Source: Jimgerdemannia flammicorona (Eukaryota; Mucoromycota; Endogonomycetes; Endogonales; Endogonaceae). From it: a DNA stretch of 19,865 nucleotides. The position numbers and the translations under genes were made by a program. The notes under the pieces are model-generated. The model was not told the DNA's origin and did no database searches. It saw only the letters and a program-made list of their open reading frames with translations. Shown in pieces: positions 1 through 9,865 of this stretch. Every line of letters starts with the position of its first letter. Positions within the stretch are counted from its first letter, which is position 1. The DNA is taken from assembly GCA_003990745.1 (NCBI GenBank), contig RBNI01002063.1, forward strand, positions 1-19,865, read 5' to 3'.

Positions 1-28
1 TGACTATAAAAAAAAAAAAAAAAAAAAA
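1..28 (+). repeat. Poly(A) tail of a LINE copy lying upstream of the window
   Basis: The window opens with TGACTATA followed by an A run. The same GTGACTATA-A(n) junction ends LINE copy B (7363-7399) and, reversed, copy D (8461-8490). A close variant ends copies A and E. The first bases are therefore read as the extreme 3' end of another copy of the family. Its body is not in the window. Confidence 0.75.
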
Positions 29-266
29 TAAGAACCCATTATCTGAGTATACAGTTCCACCACTACCCCCAATTAGGATCAATGATCATAAGGAAAATTG
101 AGGAAGTACTTGACCACAAGGTCCACAAATAAGGCAAACAGTTAAGCAGTTTTTCTTCATCAAGTGGAAGAGTTACCCCACTCATGATACTATCTAAGAA
201 AAAGAGGAACAATAGTTCTTTCCGGTAACATTCAGGTGACACAAACTTCAGACAATACTTTTGACA
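29..266 (+). other. 5' flank and putative 5' UTR of LINE copy A
   Basis: No coding frame is recognisable here. The 5' end of LINE copy A must lie in this stretch, because ORF1 starts just after it. The octamer GAAGTACT occurs near 103-110 and again just past the poly(A) of copy A (about 5945-5952). This could be a short target-site duplication placing the LINE start near 110, but 8 bp can match by chance. No promoter motif is convincing. Confidence 0.4.
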
Positions 267-2181
267 ATGTCTTCAAGTATTGGTTTTATCAACATGGTAA
301 GCAATATGTATTCCGGTGAGCATACTGAGCAGGGGAGCCCTAGTGCCTTTGACTGGCAACATGTGGGGGGGGGTCAAGATGTTGGTATTGGTATGCCAAG
401 TGCTTCGATGAGGGGATGCAGGGCCAGGGGTGGTGGCAGAGGAGGTGTAAGACCATATAGGGGAGGGAGGATGACCTTTGTGGATAAAGTCAGGATGGGA
501 AAGCAGGCGACTGGGCTAGATGGCTGACTGGAGCTGGAGAAGTCATCTGCTACCATGAGTGGCAAGGAGGCCTCTCCACTGAGAGGTCAGCATAGTGGGA
601 CTGGAGGTGTAGTGGCTGAGGCAGTGACTGCTGATGGTGGTGTGACAGGCAATCTGGAAAAAAATTCAGATGTAATGGCTGATGGGGGATCTGGACAGGG
701 GTGCAGCACAAGACCTGGGGACCTGGCTAATAGTGTGATGGGCCTTGTGGCAGCCCTGTTACTCCAAAAGTCTAGATCAGAATTCGCCATCACACTGTGC
801 TTCTGTAACTTGGCAGTGATGGTGAAGATGGTGCTGGGGCTGCTGGCTAGCAAGGTAAAGGGTGCAGTCTCAGTTAAGTTCTTGAAGAAGCTGAAGGCAG
901 TCGAGGTGGGGTTTGAGGAGGAGGGTTTGCTACTAGAGGCAGTGAAGAAGAGTGTGGTAGTTGGAGGGATTTCAGTACTAATGGCAAGGTGTATGCATTG
1001 GGATCCCCAAGTGGTTCATCTGGTGATTGCAGATATGCTGATAGTGAAGAAGGAGGAGGTGAGGAAGCTGGTCACAGATGTGGTGAAGGAGAATGGCAAG
1101 GTAGTTAACATTGGGTTCAGGGTATGGGAGGGGACTGAGCTCAGGACAGGAGATATGGATGTCCAGTTGAGGCTGTTTGAGATGAAGAATACTAGAAAGG
1201 CTAGGGACTGGCCAGTGGCACTGAAGTAGGGCCCAGTGGAGTGCAAGGTATTGAGGGTGAAGGGGTCAGAGGAAGATAAGGAGGACCTACTGGAGGTACT
1301 TGAGGACCTAGCGGGGGCTGTGGAGAGGAGGCAAAGGGCTTGGAGGGCTTATGAGGCTAGGACAGTAGTGGAGGTAATCGAGGATAAGAAGGTGTGAATG
1401 GACAAGGTGCTCTGGGAGAAGGCAAAGGGGAGACAGCTGCAGAAGGATTTGCTGGCCAGTTTGGAAGGGGGTCAGAAGGCAGGGGCTATGGAGGAGGGTG
1501 CTGGAGTGATTGCTAGCATCTGGGCAGAGGCTGGGCAGCAAGAGGGGAAGACAAAGGAGAGTGGGGGACAGGGGCCAGAGGAGGTAGTAGTGGACATGGC
1601 AATGGCAGACGATAATCAGATCCAGTATAGTGTTCCTGAGGTAGGAGAGGGGGAGTTGGAGGATGTGTCAGAGGATGGTTGGGATGAGTCTGTGCAAACT
1701 GAGGAGAGGAAGGAGGGAGAGACAGATTTGGTGCAGGCAGTGGAGGTAGTTGGGGGGAAGAAGTGGCTGTTGAGGGCACTGCAAAATGTGGCAGCTGAGG
1801 AACTGGAAGAGATCGATTTCCAGATGATCTGTGAGGACTTCTGGGGGGAAGTGCTGCAAGGAGAGGAGGTCATGAGGAAGTTGAGAGATGAGATGATGGC
1901 AGCTCTTCTGGAGGTGGAGGAGTATGAGGTTACCGAGGCAAGGGAGGCAATGCTCTTGGGTATTGCCAAATGAAAGGGCAGCTTGTCTGTGGGGGCTGCG
2001 GAAGGGACAGACAAAGTGGTAGATGGTGTGCGAGGAGCACCAGGCATCAATGGAGATGGTGGATGGTAAGGACTGTGTGGAATTGTTGACAGCTCTGGAT
2101 GAACAGCAAAATGTGGAAGATGAGATTGTGGTGGAATGTAACCTAGATCTGGCTGGAGAGGAAGTGAGAATGGAATTGTAG
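267..2181 (+). pseudogene. LINE copy A ORF1, degenerate
   Basis: LINE ORF1 proteins bind the element RNA and form the ribonucleoprotein. One frame runs from the ATG at 267 to 1973 and is interrupted only by TGA 525-527, TAG 1227-1229 and TGA 1395-1397. After a TGA at 1971-1973 the same frame stays open to a TAA at 2067-2069. A one-base shift near 2000-2050 leads into a second frame that ends at TAG 2179-2181. Each premature stop is one transition from CGA, CAG, CAA or TGG. The N-terminus holds a Gly/Arg-rich RGG-like patch (about residues 48-68). The middle is Leu/Val/Lys-rich and the C-terminal half is very acidic (Glu-rich). I see no CCHC zinc knuckle, which many LINE ORF1 proteins of this type carry. 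Assignment as ORF1 rests mainly on its position upstream of ORF2; the fold is not recognised. Confidence 0.65.
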
Positions 2182-2215
2182 ATGTGGAGATATTAACACT
2201 CTTAAATACTTCACT

Positions 2216-2960
2216 ATGATTAGTACAACCAACATTTTTTCAATAAACATCAATGGGCTTAGAAGGACTAGGAGGTGACATATGATTTTTGGATGGCTGA
2301 AGAAACTGGAGGCAGATCTCTTCTTACTTCAAGATATATGGTGTAAGGGTGAGGAAGATGGCCTGGAATGGACAAGAGAGTGGGGTAGGGTGGTAGTTTG
2401 GCAGGGTAAAGTGGGAATCCTGGTTAGGAAGGGGAAAGGGGACATTGCAGACACTGGACATTGGGGTAGTAGGTTAGTGTGAGGGACATGGCAGAGGCCT
2501 GGATGGAACTCAATTGTGGTGGGATCTTGTTATTGCCTGGCTGAGAGAGGGACCTGAGTGGCATGGATTCGAGATCTGCGGGATTCTGGGCTCTTGGTTG
2601 AGACTGGGGTGGATTGTCTGAAGGGTGATTTTAATATGGTATGGGAGAGTAGGCTGGACAGAACTGATGGGGGACAGGGTATGGCTGGAAGGAGTGGGGG
2701 ATTGGAGGACTGGGAAGAGGTGGAGAGACTCAGCTCACTGGTGGATACCATGCGACTTCAGGATGGGGATCAATGTATATATACTCACCAGGTAGGAGGA
2801 CTTGGTACTAGGATTAATTGGATTCTGACTGCTGAGTGTTGGGGTAATACAGTTTGGGAGATGATGGAGGTCGAGTGGTGCCCTTGGTCAGATCACTGGG
2901 GTATTTGGGGAGGCAGGAGGTTTGGAGGGAGTGGAGAGGGGCCAGGACATTGGCATCTGA
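2216..2960 (+). other. APE-like endonuclease domain of LINE A ORF2
   Basis: Motifs appear in the family order: SINING (about 2237-2260), LFLLQDIW (2318-2341), GDFNMV (2624-2641), RINWIL (2810-2827) and WSDHWG (2885-2902). In active APE endonucleases the second motif is LQE and the fourth ends in a catalytic Asp. Here the Glu is Asp (codon 2333-2335) and the R-I-D Asp is Asn (codon 2816-2818, one G-to-A change after T). The GDFN and SDH residues are retained. Two altered active-site residues plus stops at 2276, 2480 and 2555 mean this domain is dead. Confidence 0.8.
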
Positions 2961-3655
2961 ACTCTTCGCTGCTAGATGAGATGGATCTGTGGAATGTGTG
3001 GGTGGTGGTGGTATGATCCAAGGTTAATAATTGGAGGAGAGCTGAGATGAGGATTGGAGATAGGTGGCATAGACTGAAATCCGAAGCTCAGAGGTACTGG
3101 GGGGAAGGGGGGAAGGAGTGAGGTGCTCAGCAGAGGAGACAAGTCTGATGGGCATCTAGGAGACTAGAAAGACTACTTCTGAATTGGGCTGGGCTACTAG
3201 AGGAGGAGGAGGTATTGGATTGGAAGGCTAAGCAGGCTAAGCTGGAAGTGGTGGAGCTGCAGGATTTGTTGAGGAAGGAGGAAGTGGTGTAGGCTCAGGC
3301 CATAGTGGCAAGGCTACAGTAGTAGGGATTGGAAGAAGGAGAAAGGCCCACAAGGTTTTTGTCCCATCTCCTTTATACTAGGGGAGCAAGACACTGGTGG
3401 GAGGGAGTCCTTAATTATGAGAGAGAGATGGTGTTAGGTGTGCAGGAGATCCTTGGCCAGCTGAGCACCCACTGGAGTAACCTCTGGAGTGAAGAGGAGA
3501 GAGGGGAGGTGGCACAGGACATTGAGTGGCATCTGGAAGAGTGGCACCCAACTCCTGTGGCAGGGTAGGGGGATCTTGGCCAACCAGTTTTGAGAGAGGA
3601 GATCCTTTGAGTTCTGGCATCAACAACCCTGGGAATGGTGCCTGGGGAGGATGGT

Positions 3656-4342
3656 TTGCCTTGGGACTTTTGGAAACATATGACATCCATACAGGAGACA
3701 CTGGAGGAGATGTTGCTGATGTGTGATGTAGTCATCAGTACTGGGGAGTAGATTGGAGGGCAGCAGTTGGGGCTGGTGTCTCTGCTGTATAAGGACAAAG
3801 GGCGTAAGGAGGACTGGAAGAACTAGAGGCCAATTATGCTGCTGGATATGGACCGCAAGCTGGTCACCAAAATCCTGGTGGTGAGGCTACAGAGTTTGGC
3901 CCAACAGGTGCTAGGGAAGGAGCAGCAAGGCTTTGTAGGTGGCCACCTAATCCGGGATGACATGGCATGGGTTCATGGTGTCATTGAAGGTGCTCAGGCT
4001 GCAGGGATGGATGGCCACTTGGTCTTTCTGGACCAGGAGAAAGCCTATGATAGGGTCAGGAGAGTATTGTTAGAGAAGATACTGGAGCACATTAGGGTAT
4101 CAGTGGGCATTTGTCAGTCACTCATTAGATTACTGGAAGGGAGTAGGGCTGCGATTCTGGTGAATGGACACAGGGGGGCTTCCTTCCCCTTGGGGAGGGG
4201 GGTGCCTCAGAGTGATCCACTGTCACCTATCCTTTATATCTTTGCCCTGGAGCCTTTGTTGGATAGAATCCGGCACAGAGTTGGTGGACTGAATATCTTG
4301 GGCATCAATTGGAAGGTGGGGGCCTTTGCAGATGATATGTAG
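3656..4342 (+). other. Reverse transcriptase domain of LINE A ORF2
   Basis: The RT blocks are readable in order: GEDGLPWDFWK (just before and at 3656), LVSLLYKDKG (about 3776), RPIMLLDMDRK (after a TAG at 3824-3826 where copy E has Trp), QQGFVGGHLIRDDMAWV, VFLDQEKAYDRV (about 4022-4057, catalytic Asp at 4031-4033), GVPQSDPLSP (4199-4228) and FADDM (4325-4339). The usual Gln-Gly-Asp in block 4 is Gln-Ser-Asp, one G-to-A change at codon 4211. The catalytic Asp pair is intact. A stop and a frameshift follow immediately. Confidence 0.88.
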
Positions 4343-5255
4343 TTGAGTTGGGCTTAGTGGTAGATGTGGATATGCTCAAGGAGACAGTTGAGTGGTATGA
4401 GAGGTGTTCTGGGACGAAACTCAATTGGCACAAGTGTGAGACAATGGTCCTTGGGGAAGGAGTCATAGGTGGGGACATCATTGGAACAATTGTCCTGGCT
4501 GGAGGAGTGGTATGGTACTTGGGTATCTATTTCTCAGTATATGGCTCTTTACTTCCCAAGGAGTAGTGAGAGCATAAGCTGGTAGAATGGGGGAAAGTAC
4601 TGATGAGTTGGGGTGGTAGACAGGTGTTGCTGGCAGGAAGGATAACTGTTCTGAATGTGTACTGAATGCCAAAGGTTTGGTATCTGGGCTACCATTTGGA
4701 CTTCCCTAAGTGGGTGGTTAAAAAGCTTCTCAAGATGGCCTGCTCTTGGCTCTGGGCTGGATGCCAGAGTCAGATTAGTTGGGAGGTACTAGCACTTCCT
4801 GTGGATCACAGAGGGCTTGGCCTGGTGGACTTTCCCAAGAGGCTACTCTGCTTGAGGGCGTGGTGGATGAAGAGGGCCAGTGAGTTGAGAGGAGGAGAAT
4901 GGGTGCCCCTTATACAGCGTTTGTGGGAGGCGAGGGTATTGTCAAGGGGTGGCTCAGGTGATCTACTGTCCATGGTGGCCTTGGATGGTAGCCAGAGAAT
5001 GAGATACAAAGGATTCTGGTGGAGAGTGGTAGATGGGGCCCATCATATTGAGATCTGTTGGCAAGGTACTGAAGGGGATGAGAACTGGGGTCCGGCAATG
5101 TGGAGGTGGGACAGGCTCTTGTTGGGAGGGAATCTGGTTGAGGACTTCCACTTAGAGGAGGGTATGGAGTGCCTTTCAGGACCTTTGGCCAGAGACCTAG
5201 CAGGGGGCTGGGGATCGGGGAGAGATGGATCAAGGTTGTGTCGAGGTGGCTCCCA

Positions 5256-5440
5256 CCAAAACTCTGGGTAGTATGGTGGAGGCTGTTGCATCGAAATGTA
5301 ATGCTAATCTTTAGGGCAGGCCATCTGGTGGATGGAGGGGCCTTTGATTGTGAGGAGTGTTATAATGTAGGGCAGGAGGGAGGGGTGGTACAGACTTCTG
5401 AACATTGGCTGGAGGAGTGTGAGAGTATGGAGAATTTTTG
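5256..5440 (+). other. C-terminal zinc-finger (zf-RVT-like) of LINE A ORF2
   Basis: The segment reads WVVWWRLLHRNVM, then a C-x2-C-x14-H-x4-C array: Cys 5349, Cys 5358, His 5403 and Cys 5418, followed by an aromatic ENFW motif. This matches the zinc-binding region found after RT in L1/Tx1- and plant-type LINEs. The same array with identical spacing is present in copy B. Copy D has lost the first Cys and copy E has lost the second, each to Tyr. Confidence 0.75.
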
Positions 5441-5834
5441 GAAGGTAGTTGGGGAGAGGTTGGGAGTGCCAGTGCCTGACCCTGAGATAGGAGGGTGGTG
5501 GGTGGCACTGAAGTCAAGGCTGGTGGGGGGGGTGGGGAATGAGTGGCTGACAGTTGGTTGGGCTGTTGCAATATGGGTGGGGCTCATGGAATACTGGCAG
5601 AGCATCTTTGAGGAGGGCCCCTGGCAGCCAGTGAGACTGAGGGTAGTGAGGTGGGAAGAGCTGATGCTCAAGCTCTTCAAGGTATGGTGGATCAGTTGGG
5701 GCCCCAAGGGGGGGGGATGTAAGAGACTAGTAAGGAGGATTGTAGAGAAGAGTGGTAGAAGAGTTGCAGTGAAGGTGGATGGGGTATCATTTGCAGGAAC
5801 TAGAGAGGGGGGGGGTCCTTATGGGATAGGTTGA

Positions 5835-5894
5835 GGGCTTAGGCTGTATCAATATTACTATAGATACTGGTTAATAAAGGGAGTCCAAGTGACA

Positions 5895-5941
<47 letters not shown>

Positions 5942-5947
5942 AGAAGA
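5835..5947 (+). repeat. 3' UTR and poly(A) tail of LINE copy A
   Basis: After the ORF2 stop, a short UTR carries TTAATAAAGG, then GTCCAAGTGACAATA and an A run at 5897-5928, followed by an A/G-rich stretch to 5947. AATAAA resembles a polyadenylation signal. The TAATAAA...CCAAGTGACTATA-A(n) layout recurs in copies B, D and E and in the stub at position 1. Confidence 0.8.
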
Positions 5948-6574
5948 AGTACTAGAGAATATATGTGAAGCCTTCAGGATTACATAGAAACACTCACCCC
6001 CCAGCAGAGAAGAGAACTACTGCTCTAAAACCTAGAGTATATAGCAAATAGAAGATATTATATATTTATTTAGGAGATACAATACTTATTCGAAAAGGAA
6101 TACTATAATTAATCAAAAAGATGATACTCAGATGAAGAACAACCCAGCAAGGTATAGCAAAATACATTTGAATAACTCTGTTTCATGCCATCTATATCAT
6201 CTTTATTGGAGAATAACAGATACTTCATATGGAACTTAAAAAAGCCAACAACATTGAAACCAATCTCAGTTCATCGATATGACAGATATTGTTACTAGAA
6301 ATTGTCTTTGATTATAAGAAATTCTATTTCTGAGAGATTCAAACCCTCAGTCATAATAATGGGAGCCCTCACTCTAGACAAGGATGGCCAGTCCTCACAA
6401 ATTCACCAAAAAGACAAAAAAATAAAGAAGACCAAGATTTGTCAACTCTGCTTAACTACAACTATAATGTGATGATATCTTTGAAATTAGGATTTTTGCA
6501 TATGATCAGCACATATTCTGCTTATAGTAATAGGTTATATATTTCTCTAGAAATATGATTGAAATAGCTATGTT
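5948..6574. other. AT-rich spacer between LINE copies A and B
   Basis: This 0.6-kb stretch has no open frame of note and differs in composition from the G-rich LINEs on both sides. Apart from the small chromovirus-like relic at 6330-6400, nothing is recognised. It may be old host DNA or a badly decayed element. No tRNA or rRNA signal is seen. Confidence 0.5.
6330..6400 (+). mobile_element. Relic of a chromovirus C-terminal/3' region
   Basis: Bases 6365-6395 match the reverse complement of 13435-13465, the 3' part of the chromovirus downstream of its chromodomain, at 28 of 31 positions by eye. Weaker similarity extends left (GAGATT..AACC). In both places the frame reads ALTLxKDGQS. This suggests a small, old fragment of a related Gypsy element in plus orientation. 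No LTR or other domain is recognised around it. Confidence 0.5.
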
Positions 6575-7366
6575 CAATATTGGGAAGAGAGTAGAGTGTC
6601 AGCAGGGGCTTGGCCAGAATCTTTGGCTGAGTGGCTGGCAGGCAGCAGGGATTGGCAAGGAGTGGGACTGGGCCAGTATCTGGTCTTGGAGTGCAGAGGT
6701 ATGGAGGTGGCTTCTCCCCAAGTTCTGGGTGGTATGGTGGAGAATGTTGCAGAGGAATGTCATGCTGAATTTCCATATGGGGTATTTGATGGATGGTGGA
6801 CAATTTAACTGTGAGGAGTGCTACGATGTTGAGAGAGCTGGGGGTTATGTACAGATGCCAGAACATTGGCTGGGAGAGTGTGAGGTTTTGGGGGAATTTT
6901 GGACTAAAATAGGGGATAGCCTGGGTGTGGGGCATAGACTGGTGGGGGTGGGGGGTTGCTGGGAGGACTTGAGATCTCAGCTTGTAGGTGGGGTGGATGA
7001 TAGTTGGCTTACTGTAGAGTGGGTATTAGCAATATGGGTGAGACTGGTGGGTCATTGGCTTTTTTGTATTTGAGGAGAAGCAGTGGTTGGGGCTATGGGA
7101 GAAGAAGTTAAGGTGGAAGGGGCTGTTGGGAGATCTGCTGACTGGATGGTGGGTGGGTTGGGGTACTCATGGGGGACAACATCAAGGTTTGGTAGTAAGG
7201 ATCTGTGAGCAGAGTGGTGGGAGGGTGGCGATAGTGTTAGACAAAGTGGTCTTTCATTGAGAAGGGGTAGAGGGGGGGGGACCCCCTAGGGGATCAGATA
7301 GGGGGTGGGATCATTGTATTTATATGGGATAGATGGGTATTAATAAAGGAATGGAGCCCAAGTGAC

Positions 7367-7399
<33 letters not shown>
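6575..7399 (+). mobile_element. LINE copy B: 5'-truncated, ORF2 C-terminus plus tail
   Basis: Sequence collinear with copy A from about its position 5165 onward begins near 6575-6590 and ends in a poly(A) at 7370-7399. One frame, open to a TGA at 7071-7073, carries PKFWVVWWRMLQRNVM and an intact C-x2-C-x14-H-x4-C finger (CEEC, then EHWLGEC), then the conserved AIWVRLVGHW segment. A 9-G run lies at 7272-7280 and AATAAA precedes the GTGACTATA tail junction. Severe 5' truncation is the normal product of incomplete target-primed reverse transcription. The 5' boundary is approximate and I found no clear target-site duplication. Confidence 0.82.
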
Positions 7400-7401
<2 letters not shown>

Positions 7402-8460
7402 CATTCAGGATTGATATCTGGCCTACTAGGGAGATGTGGTACCCTCTCCAACCTCTAAAAGCCTCTCCCCAAATAGCCACCCTCCTTTCCCACCACACTC
7501 ATGGTAAGACAGAACCATATATAGAAAGAAAGATGCCCAAATATCTCACCACCTCTCCTATAGAGACAATTGTTCTAATGATGTCCCCTCTCACTAGCCC
7601 ATTCTCCAGCATATTGTCTCACACTTATATCAGTTGAGTTTTGCCCCAGAATGTACCTCATACTATTCAACTGTCTTCTTAAGTACCTCAATATCTGCTA
7701 CCAAACCAAGTCCAACTACCATATCATTTGCAAAGGCCCCCATCTTCCATACCACACCATACACAAAGAGCCCTACCATCTTTCATCATATCCTATCCAT
7801 CAAAGATTCTAATGAAAGGACATAAAGGATAGAAGACAGTGGATCTCTCTGAGGAACTCCTCTTTCCAAGGGGAATGCCAGATCTCAGTGACCATTATAC
7901 ATCAGTGCTACCCTACTGCTCTCTAACAGATTCAATATAGAAACTCAAAATCATGGGAGAATACTAATTCTATCTAGCAACTTGCCCAGCCACACCCTCC
8001 AGATGTAGTCATAGGTCTTCTCCTGGTCCAAAAAAACCAATCTTCCATCCAATCCACAAGTCCATGCTCCTTCAATAATATTATAAACCCAGGCTGTTCT
8101 ATCTCTGATAAGCCTACCTTCAATAAAGCCCCACTACTTCTCACCCAGTACCTATTGGGCAACCTTCTATAGTCTCACAACAATCACCTTGATCACTATC
8201 TTCCTATCTATATCCAGAAGCATGATCAGTCTCTAGTTCTTCCAGTCCTCTCTCCTCTCCTTATCTTTATACAATAAGGCTACTAACTCCAAGTCCTACT
8301 CTCCAATCCACTCACTATTTAGGAGAACATGGTCACAGAGAGCCACTATTTCTCCTAGAACTCTAGGAACCTTCACCATCTACTTTCAAAAGTCCCAAGG
8401 AAGCCCATCCTCTCCTGGTGTCATCCTAAGCTTAGTTGCTATAAGGACTCTCTGGATCTC
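7400..8460 (-). mobile_element. LINE copy C: internal ORF2 fragment (RT and post-RT), minus strand
   Basis: Read on the minus strand from 8460 to 7400 this is collinear with copy A from about 3600 to 4660. The readable blocks are TPGEDGLPWDF, LVALLYKDK, a stop where copy A also has one (WKN*R), LIMLLDIDRK, VFLDQEKTYD, GVPQRDPLSSILY, AFANDMVVGL and RYLGIF. The catalytic FADD box has become FAND (Asp to Asn). Stops and indels are frequent. It lacks both a 5' portion and a 3' tail. It abuts the poly(T) of copy D at 8461 and the poly(A) of copy B at 7399. Confidence 0.8.
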
Positions 8461-9865
8461 TTTTTTTTTTTTTTTTTTTTTTATAGTCACTTAGACTTTA
8501 CCATTTATTACTAGTCTATTAATAATTTACAGCATCACCTCCTACTATCTGATCCCCATAGGGGAGCCTCTCCCCACATTATTATAAATAAAGACTACCT
8601 TTTCACCCATCACTCCAACTCTCCCCCCACTCTGCCCACAGATTTTCTCCACCAAGTGATATCTCTGACCACCCTGCAACCCCCAACCAAGCCACCAGCC
8701 TGTCAAGGTGTCTTCTATAAGTCTATGCCAATGCAGCAACCAGTCCCCCAAGCCCAGTCTCCTCCCATCCTCAAAAACAAATAACCAGTGGCTGGCCAGC
8801 CCTACCTAAATTGTCAAAACCCAGCCTAAGGTAAGCTACTCCTTCTCCACTCCCCCCACCAGTCTATCCCTCAAATCCTCCCACTGACCCCATGTGCCAT
8901 CTCTCCTACACACTACCCCCAAATGAACTCCAACAGCCCACCAAAAGTCACTAAGTACCTCACACTCTCCTAGCCAATGTTCAGATATCTGCACATATCC
9001 CCCTTTCTGCTCTATATTGTAGCACTCCTCATAGTCAAAGCAACCCCCCTCAATGAGGTGACCAGAGCAGAAGTTGAGCATTACATTCCTTCTCAGCATG
9101 TACCATCAGACCACCCAGTACTTCAGTGACATCCACCTCCTCACCTCAGCACTCTAGGCCCAGATATCATACCAGTTCTACTCTTCACTAATACTCACTC
9201 CCTGCTATCTGCTAGATCACAGATCCTGGCTTGGTCTCCTTTGGTATTCGATCCCATCACTAATATTGAAATTAATTAAGAGAATACCTCCCAGCAACAC
9301 TTGGTCCTATCTATACATTGCCAGATCCCAAGCTACCTCCCCTTCATTCCCTTGCCAACAAATTCTAATGCAGTGCACCCCCTCTGCTACTCTCTACCAG
9401 AAGTCTTTATAATATAATTGTTTAGTATTTTGAAGCCCAACTAAAGATAGGAGATCTCCTGTTGAGCCTCTTGATGAGGACCTCATCTCCCAGACCTTCT
9501 GCAATAGGGGGACCCAACTACCCCCTCTTAACTCCACTGCTCTCTTTAACCACTATGCTCTCAAGCAGTATAATCTCTTTGGAAAGTCCACCAGCCTAAG
9601 GTCTTCTCTTGCCACTGGTAAGAATAAGACCTCCCAACTGATCTGACTCCTTCTTCCAGCCCAGATCCACTCCTTGGCCAGCTTCATCAATCTCTTTACC
9701 ACTCATGCTCAAAAGTCTAGATAATAAGCCAGATATCACAACTTCAGCAGCCAATATACATTCAAAATCGAGACATACCCCACTAGAGATAAGTGGCAAC
9801 TCTGTCTCTTTCTCCACTACCTTACTGGTCACAATAGTTTGGTAGGCAACCTTCTGAGTCCACTT
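8461..9865 (-). mobile_element. LINE copy D: 5'-truncated, post-RT region to poly(A), minus strand
   Basis: On the plus strand a T run at 8461-8482 followed by ATAGTCAC is the reversed LINE tail junction. Reading the minus strand upward, the 3' UTR includes AATAAATGG. The ORF2 C-terminus is readable as two frames (9099-8836 and 8751-8545) with LRRNVMLNF, DYEEC, EHWLGEC and RGSPMGIR. The first zinc-finger Cys is Tyr. Further 5', sequence matching copy A 4560-5170 (GLVDF and neighbours) can be followed to about 9860 through many stops and indels. The 5' boundary is approximate. Confidence 0.78.

Larger units (their letters stand above)
2216..5834 (+). pseudogene. LINE copy A ORF2: endonuclease-reverse transcriptase polyprotein, degenerate
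   Basis: ORF2 nicks target DNA and copies the element RNA by target-primed reverse transcription. The likely start is the ATG at 2216, which opens a SINING-type endonuclease N-terminus. The frame holds from 2216 to 4342 and is broken by more than ten stops (for example TGA 2276, TGA 2480, TGA 2555, TGA 3014, TAG 3566, TAG 3824, TAG 4340). It shifts right after the FADDM catalytic box, runs 4348 to about 5200 with further stops (4564, 4567, 4663), then shifts again into the frame of the C-terminal zinc finger, which ends at 5834. A full reading would be about 1,200 residues, normal for LINE ORF2. Stops at former Trp (N*RPI at 3824) and Arg codons fit C-to-T decay on either strand. Copies B to E carry homologous pieces. 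Confidence 0.85.
110..5928 (+). mobile_element. LINE copy A: near full-length L1/Tx1-like non-LTR retrotransposon, inactivated
   Basis: This copy has the full layout of a two-ORF LINE: a short leader, ORF1, a gap of about 35 bp, ORF2 with APE-type endonuclease, reverse transcriptase and C-terminal zinc finger, then a short 3' UTR and a 32-base A run. There are no LTRs. The RT block with FLDQEKAYDRV and FADD and the APE endonuclease place it in the L1/Tx1-like group. I cannot pick a clade without a tree. The sense strand is strikingly G-rich and C-poor. Dozens of in-frame stops and at least three frameshifts make it non-autonomous today. The start coordinate is an estimate. Confidence 0.85.

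Noticed and set aside
103..110. GAAGTACT as a target duplication of LINE A with 5945-5952
   Set aside because: Too short and in A/G-rich context; used only as a soft guide to the LINE start.
1513..2050. Pro/Ser/Thr-rich minus-strand open frames opposite LINE ORF1 (also 374-853, 4478-5707)
   Set aside because: They are mirror images of a G- and GAG-rich sense strand, have no domain, and lie opposite the clear LINE frames.
7362..7637. Plus-strand open frame starting with a Lys run
   Set aside because: The Lys run is the poly(A) tail of LINE B, and the rest is the antisense of LINE C.
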